From Candidatus Cloacimonadota bacterium (GTDB taxonomy: Bacteria > Cloacimonadota > Cloacimonadia > Cloacimonadales > JAJBBL01), in the NCBI GenBank assembly GCA_019429305.1, contig JAHYIR010000002.1, positions 1-43,573 of the forward strand: DNA of 43,573 nucleotides, read 5' to 3'. Under the pieces are notes generated by a model. The model worked only from the letters and a program-made list of their open reading frames with translations, was not told the DNA's origin and searched no databases. Positions 28,486 to 38,086 of the stretch are shown here, in pieces. Within the stretch, counting starts at the first letter, position 1. The number at the start of each line of letters is the position of its first letter. The translations under genes were made by a program, and so were the position numbers.

Positions 28486-28716
28486 TTATTCTTCTTCAGG
28501 TTGATTTACACTCAATCTGATGACATTGATGGCTTGAACTCCCCTATCAGTCTCAATTAAATCAAACTCAACATCTTCGTTGGGTTCTAGAACTTTAAGT
28601 TCAGTTGGGGAATTTGTAACAATAGATTTCCAATGAACAAAGTACTCTTTGTTATTGGGTAATATAATAAAACCATATCCTTTATTAGGATTGAACCACT
28701 TTACTTTGCCTTGCAT
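28486..28716 (-). CDS. CspA-family cold-shock protein
   Basis: 76 residues, one OB-fold cold-shock domain. RNP1 is KGYGFI (residues 12-17) in VKWFNPNKGYGFIIL; RNP2 reads EYFVHWKSI, where most CspA proteins have DVFVHF. These proteins bind single-stranded RNA/DNA and melt secondary structure. The short acidic tail (QPEEE) is a common variation. AAGGAG lies 6 bases before the ATG. About 250 bases separate it from ppdK, which includes its own leader; I see no clear promoter there. A strong terminator follows, so it is a monocistronic unit. Confidence 0.94.
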   Translation of the reverse strand: MQGKVKWFNPNKGYGFIILPNNKEYFVHWKSIVTNSPTELKVLEPNEDVEFDLIETDRGVQAINVIRLSVNQPEEE

Positions 28717-28968
28717 AATACTCCTTCTTTTGCTTGCTTAGCTATTTGTTATTCTAACTTCCTTTGAAGCTATATCTTACGACTTAACTTCTCAAAAAGT
28801 CTCTTGTTAAACAAAATAATCATAATCATATTTGATCTATAATTCGTAATAATTAATCTAAATTCTTTTCACATAAAATACAACTTAAGAGTAACTTCCA
28901 GTCTTTTTACAAATTGCTGGCAGTACAAATAGGTTATATTGAAACGAAATGTTTCATCCATAAAATAT

Positions 28969-31689
28969 CTATTCTATTGCTGCTTGCGCTGCAGCTAACC
29001 TAGCAATTGGAACTCTATAAGGAGAACAACTAACATAATTCATGCCTACTTTATGGCAGAATTTAACAGATTCAGGTTCGCCACCATGCTCACCACAGAT
29101 ACCAATCTTCAATTCTTTGTTTGTGCTGCGACCTTTATCAATACCTAATTTAATCAACATTCCTACACCCTCTTGGTCAATAACCTGAAAAGGATCCTTC
29201 TTCAGAATATTATTTTCCAAATATACAGGTAAGAATTTTCCTGCATCGTCACGAGAATATCCAAAGGTCATCTGTGTCAAGTCATTAGTGCCAAAAGAGA
29301 AAAATTCCGCATGTTCAGCTATCTTATCAGCCACTATTGTAGCTCTGGGAATTTCAATCATAGTACCGACCAGATACTCGATACTGTCATTTCTTTCAGC
29401 AAATAATTCATCCGCAACTTTACGAATCAGTTTTTCTTGTAAAACAAATTCTTCAACTGTCCCGATCAAAGGTATCATAATCTCAGGAACAGCTTTGATA
29501 CTTTTCTTCTTTAAATTAAGAGCAGCTTCAAAAATTGCTCTTGCTTGCATCTCAGTTATTTCTGGATATGTTATTCCCAAGCGGCATCCTCTATGACCAA
29601 GCATAGGATTCATCTCATTGAGAGATTCAACCTTAGCTTTTACTTCTTTGGCACTTACTCCCAGCTCTTTAGCCATTTCTTCTTGGCTCTTTTCGTCGTG
29701 AGGGACAAATTCATGCAGAGGTGGATCCAAGAGCCGAATTGTTACAGGTAAGTTATCCATAGCAGTAAAGATACCTTCAAAATCCTCTTTTTGCATCGGT
29801 AACAATTTTTCAAGGGCTTTACGTCGACCTTCTTCATCGTGTGCTAAGATCATCTCTCTGACTGCTTTTATTCTATCTCCTTCAAAGAACATGTGTTCAG
29901 TTCTACATAGTCCTATACCTTTTGCACCAAACTTTCTTGCTATACCTGAATCTTTAGGAGTATCAGCGTTAGTTCTGACTGCCATCGTAGTAAATCGGTC
30001 ACATAATTTCATCAATGTTTCAAAATCGCCACTGACATCTGGAAGTTTAGTTTCCAATTTGCCTTCGTATACTTCACCCGTTGTTCCGTTAAGTGAGATC
30101 CAATCGCCCTCTTTCAACTCCGTATCTCCGGCTTTCAAAGTCTTAGCTCGATAATCAATAGTAACCGTTCCTGCTCCTGATACACAGCATTTTCCCATAC
30201 CTCGAGCTACAACTGCCGCATGAGAAGTCATACCCCCACGAGAAGTCAGAATGCCTTTGGCTACATTCATGCCACGCAAATCTTCTGGTGAGGTCTCTTT
30301 TCTAACCAAGATAACATCTTTCCCTCCTTGTGCCCATTCTTCTGCTTCTTCTGCAAAGAAGACAATTTGTCCAGAAGCTGCACCGGGAGAAGCGGGAAGT
30401 CCTTTAGATATAACTTTCGCTTTATCTAATGCTTCTTGGGTAAATATTGGATGTAATAGTTCATCTAACTTACTTGGATCGTTGCGTAACAGAGCCGTTT
30501 TTTCATTTATCAAACCTTCTTTGAGCATATCTACAGCTATTTTCACCATCGCCGGACCTGTTCTTTTCCCATTCCTGGTCTGTAATATCCATAGCTTTCC
30601 GTCCTGAATAGTGAACTCCAAGTCTTGCATGTCTTTATAATGATTCTCAAGTTTCTGTTGGATTTGGTACAGCTCTTTATAAACTTCCGGCATTGTCTCT
30701 TCCAAAGAAGGGTATTTACTTACCCTCTCTTCCTCTGAGATATTCTGTAATTTTGCCCAACGCTGCGAACCTTCTTTTGTAATCTCCTGAGGTGTTCTGA
30801 TCCCTGCAACGACATCTTCACCCTGAGCATTGATCAAATACTCGCCATTGAATAACTTTTCTCCGGTAGCTGCATCACGAGTAAAAGCTACTCCGGTTGC
30901 ACTATTATCGCCCATATTGCCAAAAACCATTGCTTGAACATTGACTGCTGTTCCCCAATCTGCCGGATAGCCGTGCATTTTGCGATAATATACTGCTCTA
31001 GGTGTATTCCAGCTATCAAATACTGCCATTACAGATTCCCATAATTGCTGCCAAGGGTCTATAGGAAATTCTTTACCGGTTTTTTCTTTGATAATCTTTT
31101 TAAATCTATCTACCAGAAGTTTCAAATCGTCAATAGTCAAATCTATATCATTATCAATTTTCTTTTCTTCCTTTAAATGATCAATAATCTCTTCGAAAGG
31201 ATCTGTATCTTCTTTTTTCTCAGGTTTCAGACCCATAACCACATCGCCAAACATCTGAATAAATCTGCGATAGGAATCCCAAGCAAATCTTTCATTGCCG
31301 GCAATTTTACTTAATCCTTCAACTACCTCATCATTTAAACCAAGATTAAGAACGGTATCCATCATTCCGGGCATTGAAGCTCTGGCTCCTGATCTGACCG
31401 ATAATAGTAGTGGATTGTTTTTATCACCAAAACCTGAACTCATGACCTCTTCTACTTGGGTAACTGCTTTCTTTACATCTTGTTCCAATAGTTTTTTTAC
31501 CTCATCTCTTCCCAGATCATAATATTCATTACAGGCTTCTGTAGTTATTGTAAATCCCGGAGGAACCGGAAGACCAATTAAATTCATTTCCGCTAAATTA
31601 GCTCCTTTCCCTCCTAAAAGTTCTTTCATATTAGCTTTACCATCAGCTTTTCCGTTGCCAAAGAGATATACTCTCTTTTTTTCATCCAT
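28969..31689 (-). CDS. ppdK: Pyruvate, phosphate dikinase
   Basis: 906 residues, slightly longer than the ~875 of typical bacterial PPDK. It interconverts pyruvate + ATP + Pi and PEP + AMP + PPi, central to glycolysis/gluconeogenesis in many anaerobes. N-terminal ATP-grasp (GGKGANLAEMNLIGLPVPPGFT; SVRSGARASMPGMMDTVLNLG), phospho-His490 in RGGMTSHAAVVARGMG, and a C-terminal PEP/pyruvate TIM barrel with FGTNDLTQMTFGYSRDD, GICGEHGGEPESVKFC and CSPYRVPIARLAAAQA. All catalytic elements are intact. GGAGG lies 9 bases before the ATG. Monocistronic by position; no strong terminator between it and csp. Confidence 0.96.
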   Translation of the reverse strand: MDEKKRVYLFGNGKADGKANMKELLGGKGANLAEMNLIGLPVPPGFTITTEACNEYYDLGRDEVKKLLEQDVKKAVTQVEEVMSSGFGDKNNPLLLSVRSGARASMPGMMDTVLNLGLNDEVVEGLSKIAGNERFAWDSYRRFIQMFGDVVMGLKPEKKEDTDPFEEIIDHLKEEKKIDNDIDLTIDDLKLLVDRFKKIIKEKTGKEFPIDPWQQLWESVMAVFDSWNTPRAVYYRKMHGYPADWGTAVNVQAMVFGNMGDNSATGVAFTRDAATGEKLFNGEYLINAQGEDVVAGIRTPQEITKEGSQRWAKLQNISEEERVSKYPSLEETMPEVYKELYQIQQKLENHYKDMQDLEFTIQDGKLWILQTRNGKRTGPAMVKIAVDMLKEGLINEKTALLRNDPSKLDELLHPIFTQEALDKAKVISKGLPASPGAASGQIVFFAEEAEEWAQGGKDVILVRKETSPEDLRGMNVAKGILTSRGGMTSHAAVVARGMGKCCVSGAGTVTIDYRAKTLKAGDTELKEGDWISLNGTTGEVYEGKLETKLPDVSGDFETLMKLCDRFTTMAVRTNADTPKDSGIARKFGAKGIGLCRTEHMFFEGDRIKAVREMILAHDEEGRRKALEKLLPMQKEDFEGIFTAMDNLPVTIRLLDPPLHEFVPHDEKSQEEMAKELGVSAKEVKAKVESLNEMNPMLGHRGCRLGITYPEITEMQARAIFEAALNLKKKSIKAVPEIMIPLIGTVEEFVLQEKLIRKVADELFAERNDSIEYLVGTMIEIPRATIVADKIAEHAEFFSFGTNDLTQMTFGYSRDDAGKFLPVYLENNILKKDPFQVIDQEGVGMLIKLGIDKGRSTNKELKIGICGEHGGEPESVKFCHKVGMNYVSCSPYRVPIARLAAAQAAIE

Positions 31690-31897
31690 ATACTACCTCC
31701 AGTTGTTCATTACCATATGTGATTGCTTAAACTTTTTATTAACTCTCGATAAAACGATGTGTTTCTAAAAATTTTGGTAAGTATTTCTCAGCTCTTATAT
31801 GTGTCAACAACTATTTCTAATTGTTATTATTATTTAACTTATACTCCCACTACATAACTTATCAAAGTATTTTACTAATCTATTGTCGGTTTTGTGT

Positions 31898-31926
31898 TTG
31901 ACAATAAAATTCCTGCTTAAAGAATT
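31898..31926 (+). promoter_or_regulatory. Candidate promoter of the transketolase gene
   Basis: TTGACA (31898-31903) with a weak -10 (AGAATT, 31921-31926) after 17 bases. It lies inside the longer upstream reading frame, which argues for the later ATG at 31955. Confidence 0.3.
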
Positions 31927-31954
31927 GCTCCCAAAAAAAATAAGTGAGTTTATA

Positions 31955-33865
31955 ATGAAATTATCACCAATCTCTTCAGACAAGATCGTATCTTTAAAAG
32001 AAAAAGCTTTAATAGCTCGGGCAGCAATATTGAAAGCCACCACTCTCGCCGGATCAGGACATCCCGGCGGTTCTATGTCAACAATAGACATTTTACTGAC
32101 CCTTTATGAAATGTTAAACATCAAACCTGATAACTTTCAAAGAGAAGATAGAGATCGAGTAGTAGTTAGTAATGGTCACGTTTCACCCGGTGTTTATGCT
32201 GCATTGGCAAGTAATAATTTTATGCCGATGGAAGATTTTATATCTCAGTTCCGCTTATGTGGTAGTATCTTTGAAGGTCATATCGAGAGATCAGTTCCTG
32301 GAGTAGAATGGGGAACAGGCAATTTAGGTCAGGGTCTTTCTGCGGGTTGTGGTTTTGCACTTGCTTCAAAGATCAAGGGTTTACCATACAAAGTTATTGT
32401 CATGATGGGAGATGGTGAACAGCAAAAAGGGCAGCTTTCCGAAGCACGACGTTTTGCTGCAAAATACAAACTAGATAAGCTTACAGCGATCGTTGATTAT
32501 AACAGACTCCAGATCAGTGGCAAAATCAATGATATTATGCCACAAAATATCAAAGAAAACTACCTATCCGATGGTTGGCATGTATTAGAGATAGATGGAC
32601 ATAGTTTTACCGAAATCAGTAACTCCATAATTGAAGCTTCAGCAATTGATAAACCAGTGATGATTTTAGCAAGAACCGTTATGGGTAAAGGTGTATCTTT
32701 CATGGAAAATAAAGAGAAGTATCATGGAGCTGCCATCTCTGAAGAGCAACTTACAGAGGCGTTAAGAGAATTGGGTTTTGAAAATGACATAGAGATTTAT
32801 AAAGAATTGCGAAGAGCTTATCAGCCATTAACTTCCTGTGATTTAAGAGATACTCAAAATTATAAGCTCAAGGCGGGAGAGGCAATTCTTTATGAGAAAC
32901 CTCTCGATAACCGTTCTGCTTGGGGTAATGCCATTGCTGATTTAGCTAAGATCAATAAGAAAGAGCCCTATACACCACTTTTAGTTTTTGATTGTGACCT
33001 GCAGGGTAGCGTAAAAACAAATGATTTTGAAAAAGAATTACCCCAAAATTTCTTCCAATGTGGGATCATGGAACATCATACAGCCACCATGTCAGGTGCC
33101 ATTTCATTAGAAGGGTTTCAGACCTTTTTTGCCGATTTTGGTGTATTTGGTGTAGATGAGACATATAATCAACATCGTTTAAATGATATCAATCATACGA
33201 ACTTAAAGGCCATAGTGACTCATGTTGGACTTGATGTTGGTGAAGATGGTAAAACCCATCAATGTCTTGATTATCTGGCTCTGATGAGAAATCTCTACCA
33301 TTTTCGGCCGATCATTCCTGTCTGTCCCAACCAAACCGACCGTGTTATTCGCTACCTGATCGATAAAAAAGGAAATTATCTTGTTGCCATGGGGCGTTCC
33401 AAAGTTCCAATCATCACCAAAGAGGATGGATCTCCGTACTATGATGAGCAATACCGTTTCGAGTATGGTATTGCTGATATAATAAGAGATGGGAATGATG
33501 GAGCTTTGTTAACTATGGGTACTTTAGCAGGAAAAGCTCTAGAAGTTGTAGATAGATTAAGTGAAAAGGATATTCACTTGCAGCTTTGGGCTATCTCCTG
33601 TCCAACTGCTATTGATAATATTTGTTTGCAAAAAGCTGCTTCGACCGGATTGATCTTCACTTATGAAGACCATAATGTTAATTCGGGTTTAGGAAGTATC
33701 GTTGCTGACAAATTAATGGAATCTAATCTCAACCCCAAACTAGTCAAATTCGGAGTTACCGATTATGCACTCTCCGGAAAATCAGAAGATGTCTTGCGTT
33801 ATGCCGGATTAGATCCAGTGACAATTACTGGTCGGATAAAGAACGACTTAATAGCAAGTAGTTAA
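31955..33865 (+). CDS. tkt: Transketolase
   Basis: 636 residues from the ATG at 31955. A GTG 72 bases upstream is in frame but has no ribosome site, and the TTGACA above falls inside it. Transketolase moves two-carbon units between sugar phosphates with thiamine diphosphate. Domain 1 holds GSGHPGGSMSTIDILLTLYEML, the GDGEQQKG...VDYNRLQ ThDP motif and KTMGKG-like ARTVMGKGVSFME. Domain 2 has the catalytic Glu in FQCGIMEHHTATMSGAI. Domain 3 follows at about 500-636. The sequence is of the DXS/transketolase-like short type, with MEHH in place of REHA, so a related ketotransferase (e.g. DHAP-synthase-like) is a lesser possibility. No neighbouring pentose-phosphate genes. Confidence 0.85.
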   Translation: MKLSPISSDKIVSLKEKALIARAAILKATTLAGSGHPGGSMSTIDILLTLYEMLNIKPDNFQREDRDRVVVSNGHVSPGVYAALASNNFMPMEDFISQFRLCGSIFEGHIERSVPGVEWGTGNLGQGLSAGCGFALASKIKGLPYKVIVMMGDGEQQKGQLSEARRFAAKYKLDKLTAIVDYNRLQISGKINDIMPQNIKENYLSDGWHVLEIDGHSFTEISNSIIEASAIDKPVMILARTVMGKGVSFMENKEKYHGAAISEEQLTEALRELGFENDIEIYKELRRAYQPLTSCDLRDTQNYKLKAGEAILYEKPLDNRSAWGNAIADLAKINKKEPYTPLLVFDCDLQGSVKTNDFEKELPQNFFQCGIMEHHTATMSGAISLEGFQTFFADFGVFGVDETYNQHRLNDINHTNLKAIVTHVGLDVGEDGKTHQCLDYLALMRNLYHFRPIIPVCPNQTDRVIRYLIDKKGNYLVAMGRSKVPIITKEDGSPYYDEQYRFEYGIADIIRDGNDGALLTMGTLAGKALEVVDRLSEKDIHLQLWAISCPTAIDNICLQKAASTGLIFTYEDHNVNSGLGSIVADKLMESNLNPKLVKFGVTDYALSGKSEDVLRYAGLDPVTITGRIKNDLIASS

Positions 33866-33903
33866 TACATAAATTAAGATCCCTTACTACAAACGAATCC
33901 AAT

Positions 33904-34452
33904 TTAATGGTTATCTATAGGCAACTTTTTAGCCAAATATTGTTGGAGTTTTAAGGTATCCCAGATAAAAATATCAACCAGTACAGGTTTTTTACTCGGA
34001 TATTGAATTACTTGTCTCAATATCTTTCCTTTTAAAAACTTGTGATAGAAGGAAAAGGCTTTTGATTCGTGATAACAATAGACAATAATATTTTTAATAC
34101 TCTGTTTCAAGTATTCATCAACCACCTTTTTAACAAGGTTAGTTCCTATACCTTGCCCTCTATGATCTTTATCTATAAAGAGATAGTTTATCTCTACACC
34201 TTTATCGCAATCATCTTCTTCTGCTAAACTAGAGCCAATAAAACCAACAAACTTTTCATTATAAAATGCTCCGTATAATCGCCTTATATCAGTAAAATCT
34301 TTTTCGTTTAACCAAGTATGAATTAGATTTAACTCTTGTTCATAATTAAAAGTCCCCGGCTCTACTATATTGGGGAAATCATTATCTTCACAATAGATCT
34401 TCAGTCTAACCGCATCGGATATTTCGCTTTTTTTAAGTTCTCTTATTAGCAT
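33904..34452 (-). CDS. GNAT-family N-acetyltransferase
   Basis: 182 residues. The acetyl-CoA loop is in DKDHRGQGIGTNLVKKVV (motif A, about residues 95-112), preceded by strand YLFID and followed by IIVYCYHESKAFSFYHKFL (motif B), a normal GNAT layout. The substrate (amine of a small molecule or protein) is unknown. Weak ribosome site (AAACAATAA before ATG). It is 52 bases downstream of the cupin gene and may share its transcript. Confidence 0.82.
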   Translation of the reverse strand: MLIRELKKSEISDAVRLKIYCEDNDFPNIVEPGTFNYEQELNLIHTWLNEKDFTDIRRLYGAFYNEKFVGFIGSSLAEEDDCDKGVEINYLFIDKDHRGQGIGTNLVKKVVDEYLKQSIKNIIVYCYHESKAFSFYHKFLKGKILRQVIQYPSKKPVLVDIFIWDTLKLQQYLAKKLPIDNH

Positions 34453-34504
34453 TTATTGTTTAATATTGATAATAAATACAAGATAGTTGTATTAAGCCAT
34501 CACT

Positions 34505-34777
34505 TTATTCTTCGAAATTATAGTACTTCCGGACTGGTTGTTTGATGTTCCAGACACATTTCAATCCTTTTTGGAAAACGACAAAATCACCCTTTCCAAA
34601 ATGATAAGTCCCTTCGGTAGTCTCAACTTCTACCTCTCCTTCGATCAACAAACACTCTTCTGTATTATCATAATACCAGTCGAATCGGGAGATCTCTTTC
34701 TCCCAAATAGGCCAGTTTCTAATACCTAATCGTTGTATTTCCTCTTCTGAAAGTTTTTTTATTACTAAGGATGCCAT
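34505..34777 (-). CDS. Small cupin protein (DUF861/cupin_3-like)
   Basis: 90 residues from the ATG at 34777, preceded by GGGAGG 4 bases upstream; an earlier ATG that overlaps this site is unlikely. One cupin barrel: FDWYYDNTEECLLIEGEVEVET, YHFGKGDFVVFQKGLKCVWNIKQPVRKYYNF. The ending CxWxIxxPVRKxYxF is typical of the DUF861 subgroup. The classical metal-binding HxH pair is missing, so metal binding is doubtful. Function unknown; probably a small-ligand or sugar-binding protein. It begins after the tldE terminator. Confidence 0.8.
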   Translation of the reverse strand: MASLVIKKLSEEEIQRLGIRNWPIWEKEISRFDWYYDNTEECLLIEGEVEVETTEGTYHFGKGDFVVFQKGLKCVWNIKQPVRKYYNFEE

Positions 34778-34817
34778 AAAACCTCCCATGCAAATGAAGT
34801 AGTGTTGAAAAAAAAAT

Positions 34818-34841
34818 GAGACGGGAGCATTCTCCCGTCTC
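34818..34841 (-). terminator. Rho-independent terminator of tldD-tldE
   Basis: Perfect 10-bp GC-rich arms (GAGACGGGAG 34818-34827; CTCCCGTCTC 34832-34841), 4-base loop. On the minus strand the stem is followed by A then T-rich sequence (complement of the A run 34808-34816), 10 bases after the tldE stop. One of the strongest terminators in the window. Confidence 0.9.
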
Positions 34842-34850
34842 TGAATTTTT

Positions 34851-36194
34851 CTACTGTTTACTCTTACTACTAATCGATATTTTCTTGATCAATACTGATG
34901 GAGCAGAACATGATTGCATATTGAATATTTCATCATTCCCGACTTTTTCAATGTCTTGCAAAATCTGAAAGAAGTTACCAGAAACAGTGAAATCTGAGAG
35001 TCCTGTCTTTTTAACCCCTTTTTCATAAAGAAATCCTTCAGCTGCTAACGAAAAGTCTCCTGATATTGGGTTAGCTCCTGAATGTAAACCCTGCAAGCTG
35101 ACCAGTTCTATAATTCTATCATAGCTCTTAAGTAGATCTTCTTTACTATAATCCCCAGATTGCAGCACAAAGTTAGTCGGTGATACAGTCAAAGAGGATT
35201 TGTAACTTCGCGAGGCATTTCCGGTAGATTTTGTCTTATCAATTGTCGCTGTGACATTATTATGTAGAAAACTTGTTAAAATTCCTTTATTTATCAGTAA
35301 GGTTTTCTGAGATGGATAACCTTCTGAATCAAATGGTGCAGTTGACATACCGTCAGGGTGTAGTCCATCATCAATAATAGTAACGATCGAGTTGGCTATT
35401 GTTTGACCGATTCTTCCTTTAAGAAGTGATTTCCCTTCTTGTACATTTTTTGCTGAGAATATGCCAGAAAACGTACTCAACAAAGCACCCATAGTCTCAT
35501 TGTTGATGACCACCGGAAATTGTCCGGTATCAGGTTTTTCGGCATTAAGCAGATCAATTGCCTGCCTGACAGCTTTATCAACCAGTTTTTCAGGATTTAT
35601 TTTTTGGAAATCTCGGGTAATAATAAAATCACTTCCCGATTTCTTATCTTCCCCTTCCTGAGCCAAAACCATTAGAAAAGCAACACAATGGTTAGTTTTA
35701 CTCTCTTTGTGCAATCCTTTGCTATTTGCGATCTTAGCATAACCGTAACCGTCACTATAAGCTGCATAAGGTACATTAAAAATCCTTTTATCAGCTGCCA
35801 ATGCCAGAGATTCCAATTTTTTTGCTATATCGATCTTAGCTTCAACCTTTACTTTATCCAACTCTTCTGAATAGATATCTAACTTTTGCTCTAGATCGGG
35901 AAAATTACTGAAGAAAACGGGTTCTAAGTTCTCTACAGTTTCACTATTGGCAACCGCTTCTTTGATAATCAAACTAAAAGCTTCGTCACTTAACTCTTCT
36001 GTATATGCATATCCAACCCGTCCATCTTTGATGATCCTTATACCAATTCCGATACTGTCAGCATAATCAAACGATTCCACATTCTGATTATGAATTCTCA
36101 CAGAAAATGATTTACCACTTGATAAGAGTATTTCAATATCATCTACTTTATCTTTTGCTTTCTCAAAAATCGCGTTAAATTCATTATCGTACAT
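34851..36194 (-). CDS. tldE: TldE/PmbA subunit of the TldD/TldE metalloprotease
   Basis: 447 residues. PmbA/TldE partners TldD in a heterodimeric zinc protease that threads and cuts unfolded peptides (in E. coli, microcin B17 precursor and CcdA). The N-terminal domain has IEILLSSGKSFSVRIHNQNVESFDYADSIGIGIRI-type sequence (residues 21-55), the central part contains FPVVINNETMGALLSTFSGIFSAKNVQEGKS, and the C-terminal part GANPISGDFSLAAEGFLYEKG. The catalytic HExxxH of TldD is absent, as expected for this subunit. The gene follows tldD by 17 bases and ends in a strong terminator. No RiPP gene is visible nearby. Confidence 0.9.
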   Translation of the reverse strand: MYDNEFNAIFEKAKDKVDDIEILLSSGKSFSVRIHNQNVESFDYADSIGIGIRIIKDGRVGYAYTEELSDEAFSLIIKEAVANSETVENLEPVFFSNFPDLEQKLDIYSEELDKVKVEAKIDIAKKLESLALAADKRIFNVPYAAYSDGYGYAKIANSKGLHKESKTNHCVAFLMVLAQEGEDKKSGSDFIITRDFQKINPEKLVDKAVRQAIDLLNAEKPDTGQFPVVINNETMGALLSTFSGIFSAKNVQEGKSLLKGRIGQTIANSIVTIIDDGLHPDGMSTAPFDSEGYPSQKTLLINKGILTSFLHNNVTATIDKTKSTGNASRSYKSSLTVSPTNFVLQSGDYSKEDLLKSYDRIIELVSLQGLHSGANPISGDFSLAAEGFLYEKGVKKTGLSDFTVSGNFFQILQDIEKVGNDEIFNMQSCSAPSVLIKKISISSKSKQ

Positions 36195-36211
36195 AATTTC
36201 TCAACCTCCTA

Positions 36212-37591
36212 TTATCTTCCACCGATTATAATCTGGTCAACTTTTATGGCAGGTTGTCCTACACAGGTTGGGATACTACCACTGATCGAACCGCACATAC
36301 CCTCTGAAAAATCAAGATTATCAGAAACCATGCTGATCTTTTTAAGTATTTCTCCGCCATTGCCAATAAGTGTGGCACCTCTTACAGGTGCAGCAATTTT
36401 CCCATTTTGTATAAGGTATCCTTCGGCTACTGAAAAGTTAAAGTTACCTGTCCCCGGAAGTACTGAACCTCCACCCATCTTCTTAGCATAGAGACCAAAA
36501 TCGATCGATTTGATCATATCATCAAATTTATCGTTTCCCGGTGCAATGTATGTATTACGCATTCTCGATGTAGGAGCATATCTATAAGATTGACGACGAC
36601 CACTACCTGTAGATTCCATTCCCATTTTTCTCCCACCGAGTTTATCTATCATATAAGATTTTAAGATCCCCTTGTCGATCAAAATGGTTTTCTGAGTTGG
36701 CGTTCCTTCATCATCTATGTTTGTTGATCCCCACTTGTTTTCTATTGTTCCATCATCGATAGCGGTTACTTTTTCAGATGCTATCTGTTGATTGAGTTTG
36801 CCAGCAAATATCGATGCTCCTTTTGCTACTGAAGTCGCTTCTAAACTATGTCCACAGGCCTCATGAAAAATAACCCCACCAAATCCGTTATCGATAACAA
36901 CAGGAAATGTCCCACTGGGAGCATATTTTGCTGAGAGCATTGTAACAGCAGATTTTGCTGTATCAGCTCCTATCTTGACCGGATCGAGAGTTTTGATAAA
37001 CTCATAACCGGCTAAAGCTCCGGGACCGTCAAAGCATGTTTGACTCTCTTTATCATTGCTGGCAATGATCATGGTAAAAATCCTCGTATAATTTCGTTGA
37101 TCTTCGACATGTAAACCTTCACTGTTAGCTATCAGAATATCCTGTTTTTTCTCCAATAGAGTCAGATCTACCTGTAAAACCCTTTCATTGAACCCACGAG
37201 CTGTGCTATCAATTATTCTGATAAAATCAATCTTATCCTTTTTAGCTACATTTTCACCGGGTAAGATCATCTTATGAATATTTGTTATCTGTTGATTTTT
37301 TAGTTCCCGAGGAGTGATTATTTTATCGTTCTGATCTGCTTTTGATATTGCTTCTGCAGCTGCTAACAATGATTTTTCAGATAAATCACTTGTATAGGCA
37401 TAAATCGCCGACTTTCCGTAAAACACTCGTAAACCAATACCAAAGTCTTTACCAACCACACTTTGTTGAGTCTTTCCATTATAAAAACGGATAGTTGAAT
37501 TATAAGTGTTTTCCAGAAACAGCTCAGCAAAATCAGCTCCGTTAGACAAAGCACAGTCGAGAACTTTAGCGATTAATTCTTTGCTTATCAT
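36212..37591 (-). CDS. tldD: TldD catalytic subunit of the TldD/TldE metalloprotease
   Basis: 459 residues from the ATG at 37591, with GGAGG 9 bases upstream. The zinc site HExxxH is present: His243-Glu244...His248 in FHEACGHSLEATS. Downstream are DDEGTPTQKTILIDKGILKSYM, RMRNTYIAPG and FSVAEGYLIQNGKI, the usual TldD order. Acts in the cytoplasm with TldE. It is the first gene of a two-gene operon. In species without microcins the pair handles other peptides or RiPP precursors; none is apparent in this window. Confidence 0.93.
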   Translation of the reverse strand: MISKELIAKVLDCALSNGADFAELFLENTYNSTIRFYNGKTQQSVVGKDFGIGLRVFYGKSAIYAYTSDLSEKSLLAAAEAISKADQNDKIITPRELKNQQITNIHKMILPGENVAKKDKIDFIRIIDSTARGFNERVLQVDLTLLEKKQDILIANSEGLHVEDQRNYTRIFTMIIASNDKESQTCFDGPGALAGYEFIKTLDPVKIGADTAKSAVTMLSAKYAPSGTFPVVIDNGFGGVIFHEACGHSLEATSVAKGASIFAGKLNQQIASEKVTAIDDGTIENKWGSTNIDDEGTPTQKTILIDKGILKSYMIDKLGGRKMGMESTGSGRRQSYRYAPTSRMRNTYIAPGNDKFDDMIKSIDFGLYAKKMGGGSVLPGTGNFNFSVAEGYLIQNGKIAAPVRGATLIGNGGEILKKISMVSDNLDFSEGMCGSISGSIPTCVGQPAIKVDQIIIGGR

Positions 37592-37885
37592 CAATTTTTA
37601 CCTCCATTTTTTTATAACTTTGCTGCATTTTTTTTATTCAATACAATATGTCAAATCCTATCTGGAATCTGGCGGATAAGACTATTAATTGCGACTTCTA
37701 TTTAGTACCTTTTTCTGTATCGTATAAATTGTAATCATTGGATTATATAGGCAATATTTTGGATTCAATAACATCCTAACTGAATTGTTTCAATAATTCA
37801 GAAATATTACCTTTGACTCCTAATTCTATACAATAGTTCCAGACAAATATTTGTAGTTGTGCTGAAACTTTTTTTACAGTTTTTA

Positions 37886-37916
37886 TTGACATTGTAAGCA
37901 AATAATTTTCTATATC
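37886..37916 (+). promoter_or_regulatory. Candidate promoter upstream of the barrel gene
   Basis: TTGACA (37886-37891), 19-base spacer, TATATC (37911-37916). The predicted start (about 37923) coincides with the first base of the stem-loop beginning at 37924, giving a leader of about 265 bases. The spacing is longer than ideal. Confidence 0.33.
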
Positions 37917-37923
37917 TACCCAA

Positions 37924-37995
37924 TAAGATAAGTTATCATGTCATGTTACTTGCTTTGAGTATTGGAAATATAATTGTGATAACAGGTTTATCTTA
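37924..37995 (+). other. Long stem-loop in the putative 5' leader
   Basis: TAAGATAA-GTTATCA (37924-37938) pairs with TGATAAC (37977-37983) and TTATCTTA (37988-37995). That is 15 bp with a 4-base bulge and a 38-base loop. No T-run follows, so it is not a terminator. The right arm ends 1 base before the AGGAG of the small ORF. Confidence 0.45.
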
Positions 37996-38005
37996 TAGGA
38001 GTAGT

Positions 38006-38086
38006 ATGATAAAGAATAGTTCTATCTTTGATGATTCAACAAATATTCATTCTTTTTACTTTAGATTGAATGCTGAAGTATCTTAA
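38006..38086 (+). CDS. Possible 26-residue small ORF in the leader
   Basis: ATG at 38006 with AGGAG at 37997-38001 (4-base gap), ending in TAA at 38084-38086. The product, MIKNSSIFDDSTNIHSFYFR followed by six residues, resembles nothing I know and is not hydrophobic. It lies about 100 bases before the barrel-gene ATG. It could be a leader peptide or a chance ORF; only the ribosome site and its place after the stem-loop favour it. Confidence 0.25.
   Translation: MIKNSSIFDDSTNIHSFYFRLNAEVS

Noticed and set aside
28940-28956. TGAAAC/GTTTCA hairpin after ppdK
   Set aside because: Only a 6-bp stem and no T-run, so not called a terminator.
30251-30607. 118-codon open frame opposite ppdK, and similar antisense frames in tldD, deoA and CHR genes
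   Set aside because: They lie wholly opposite strong coding genes, have no ribosome sites or family motifs, and read as low-complexity mirror sequence.
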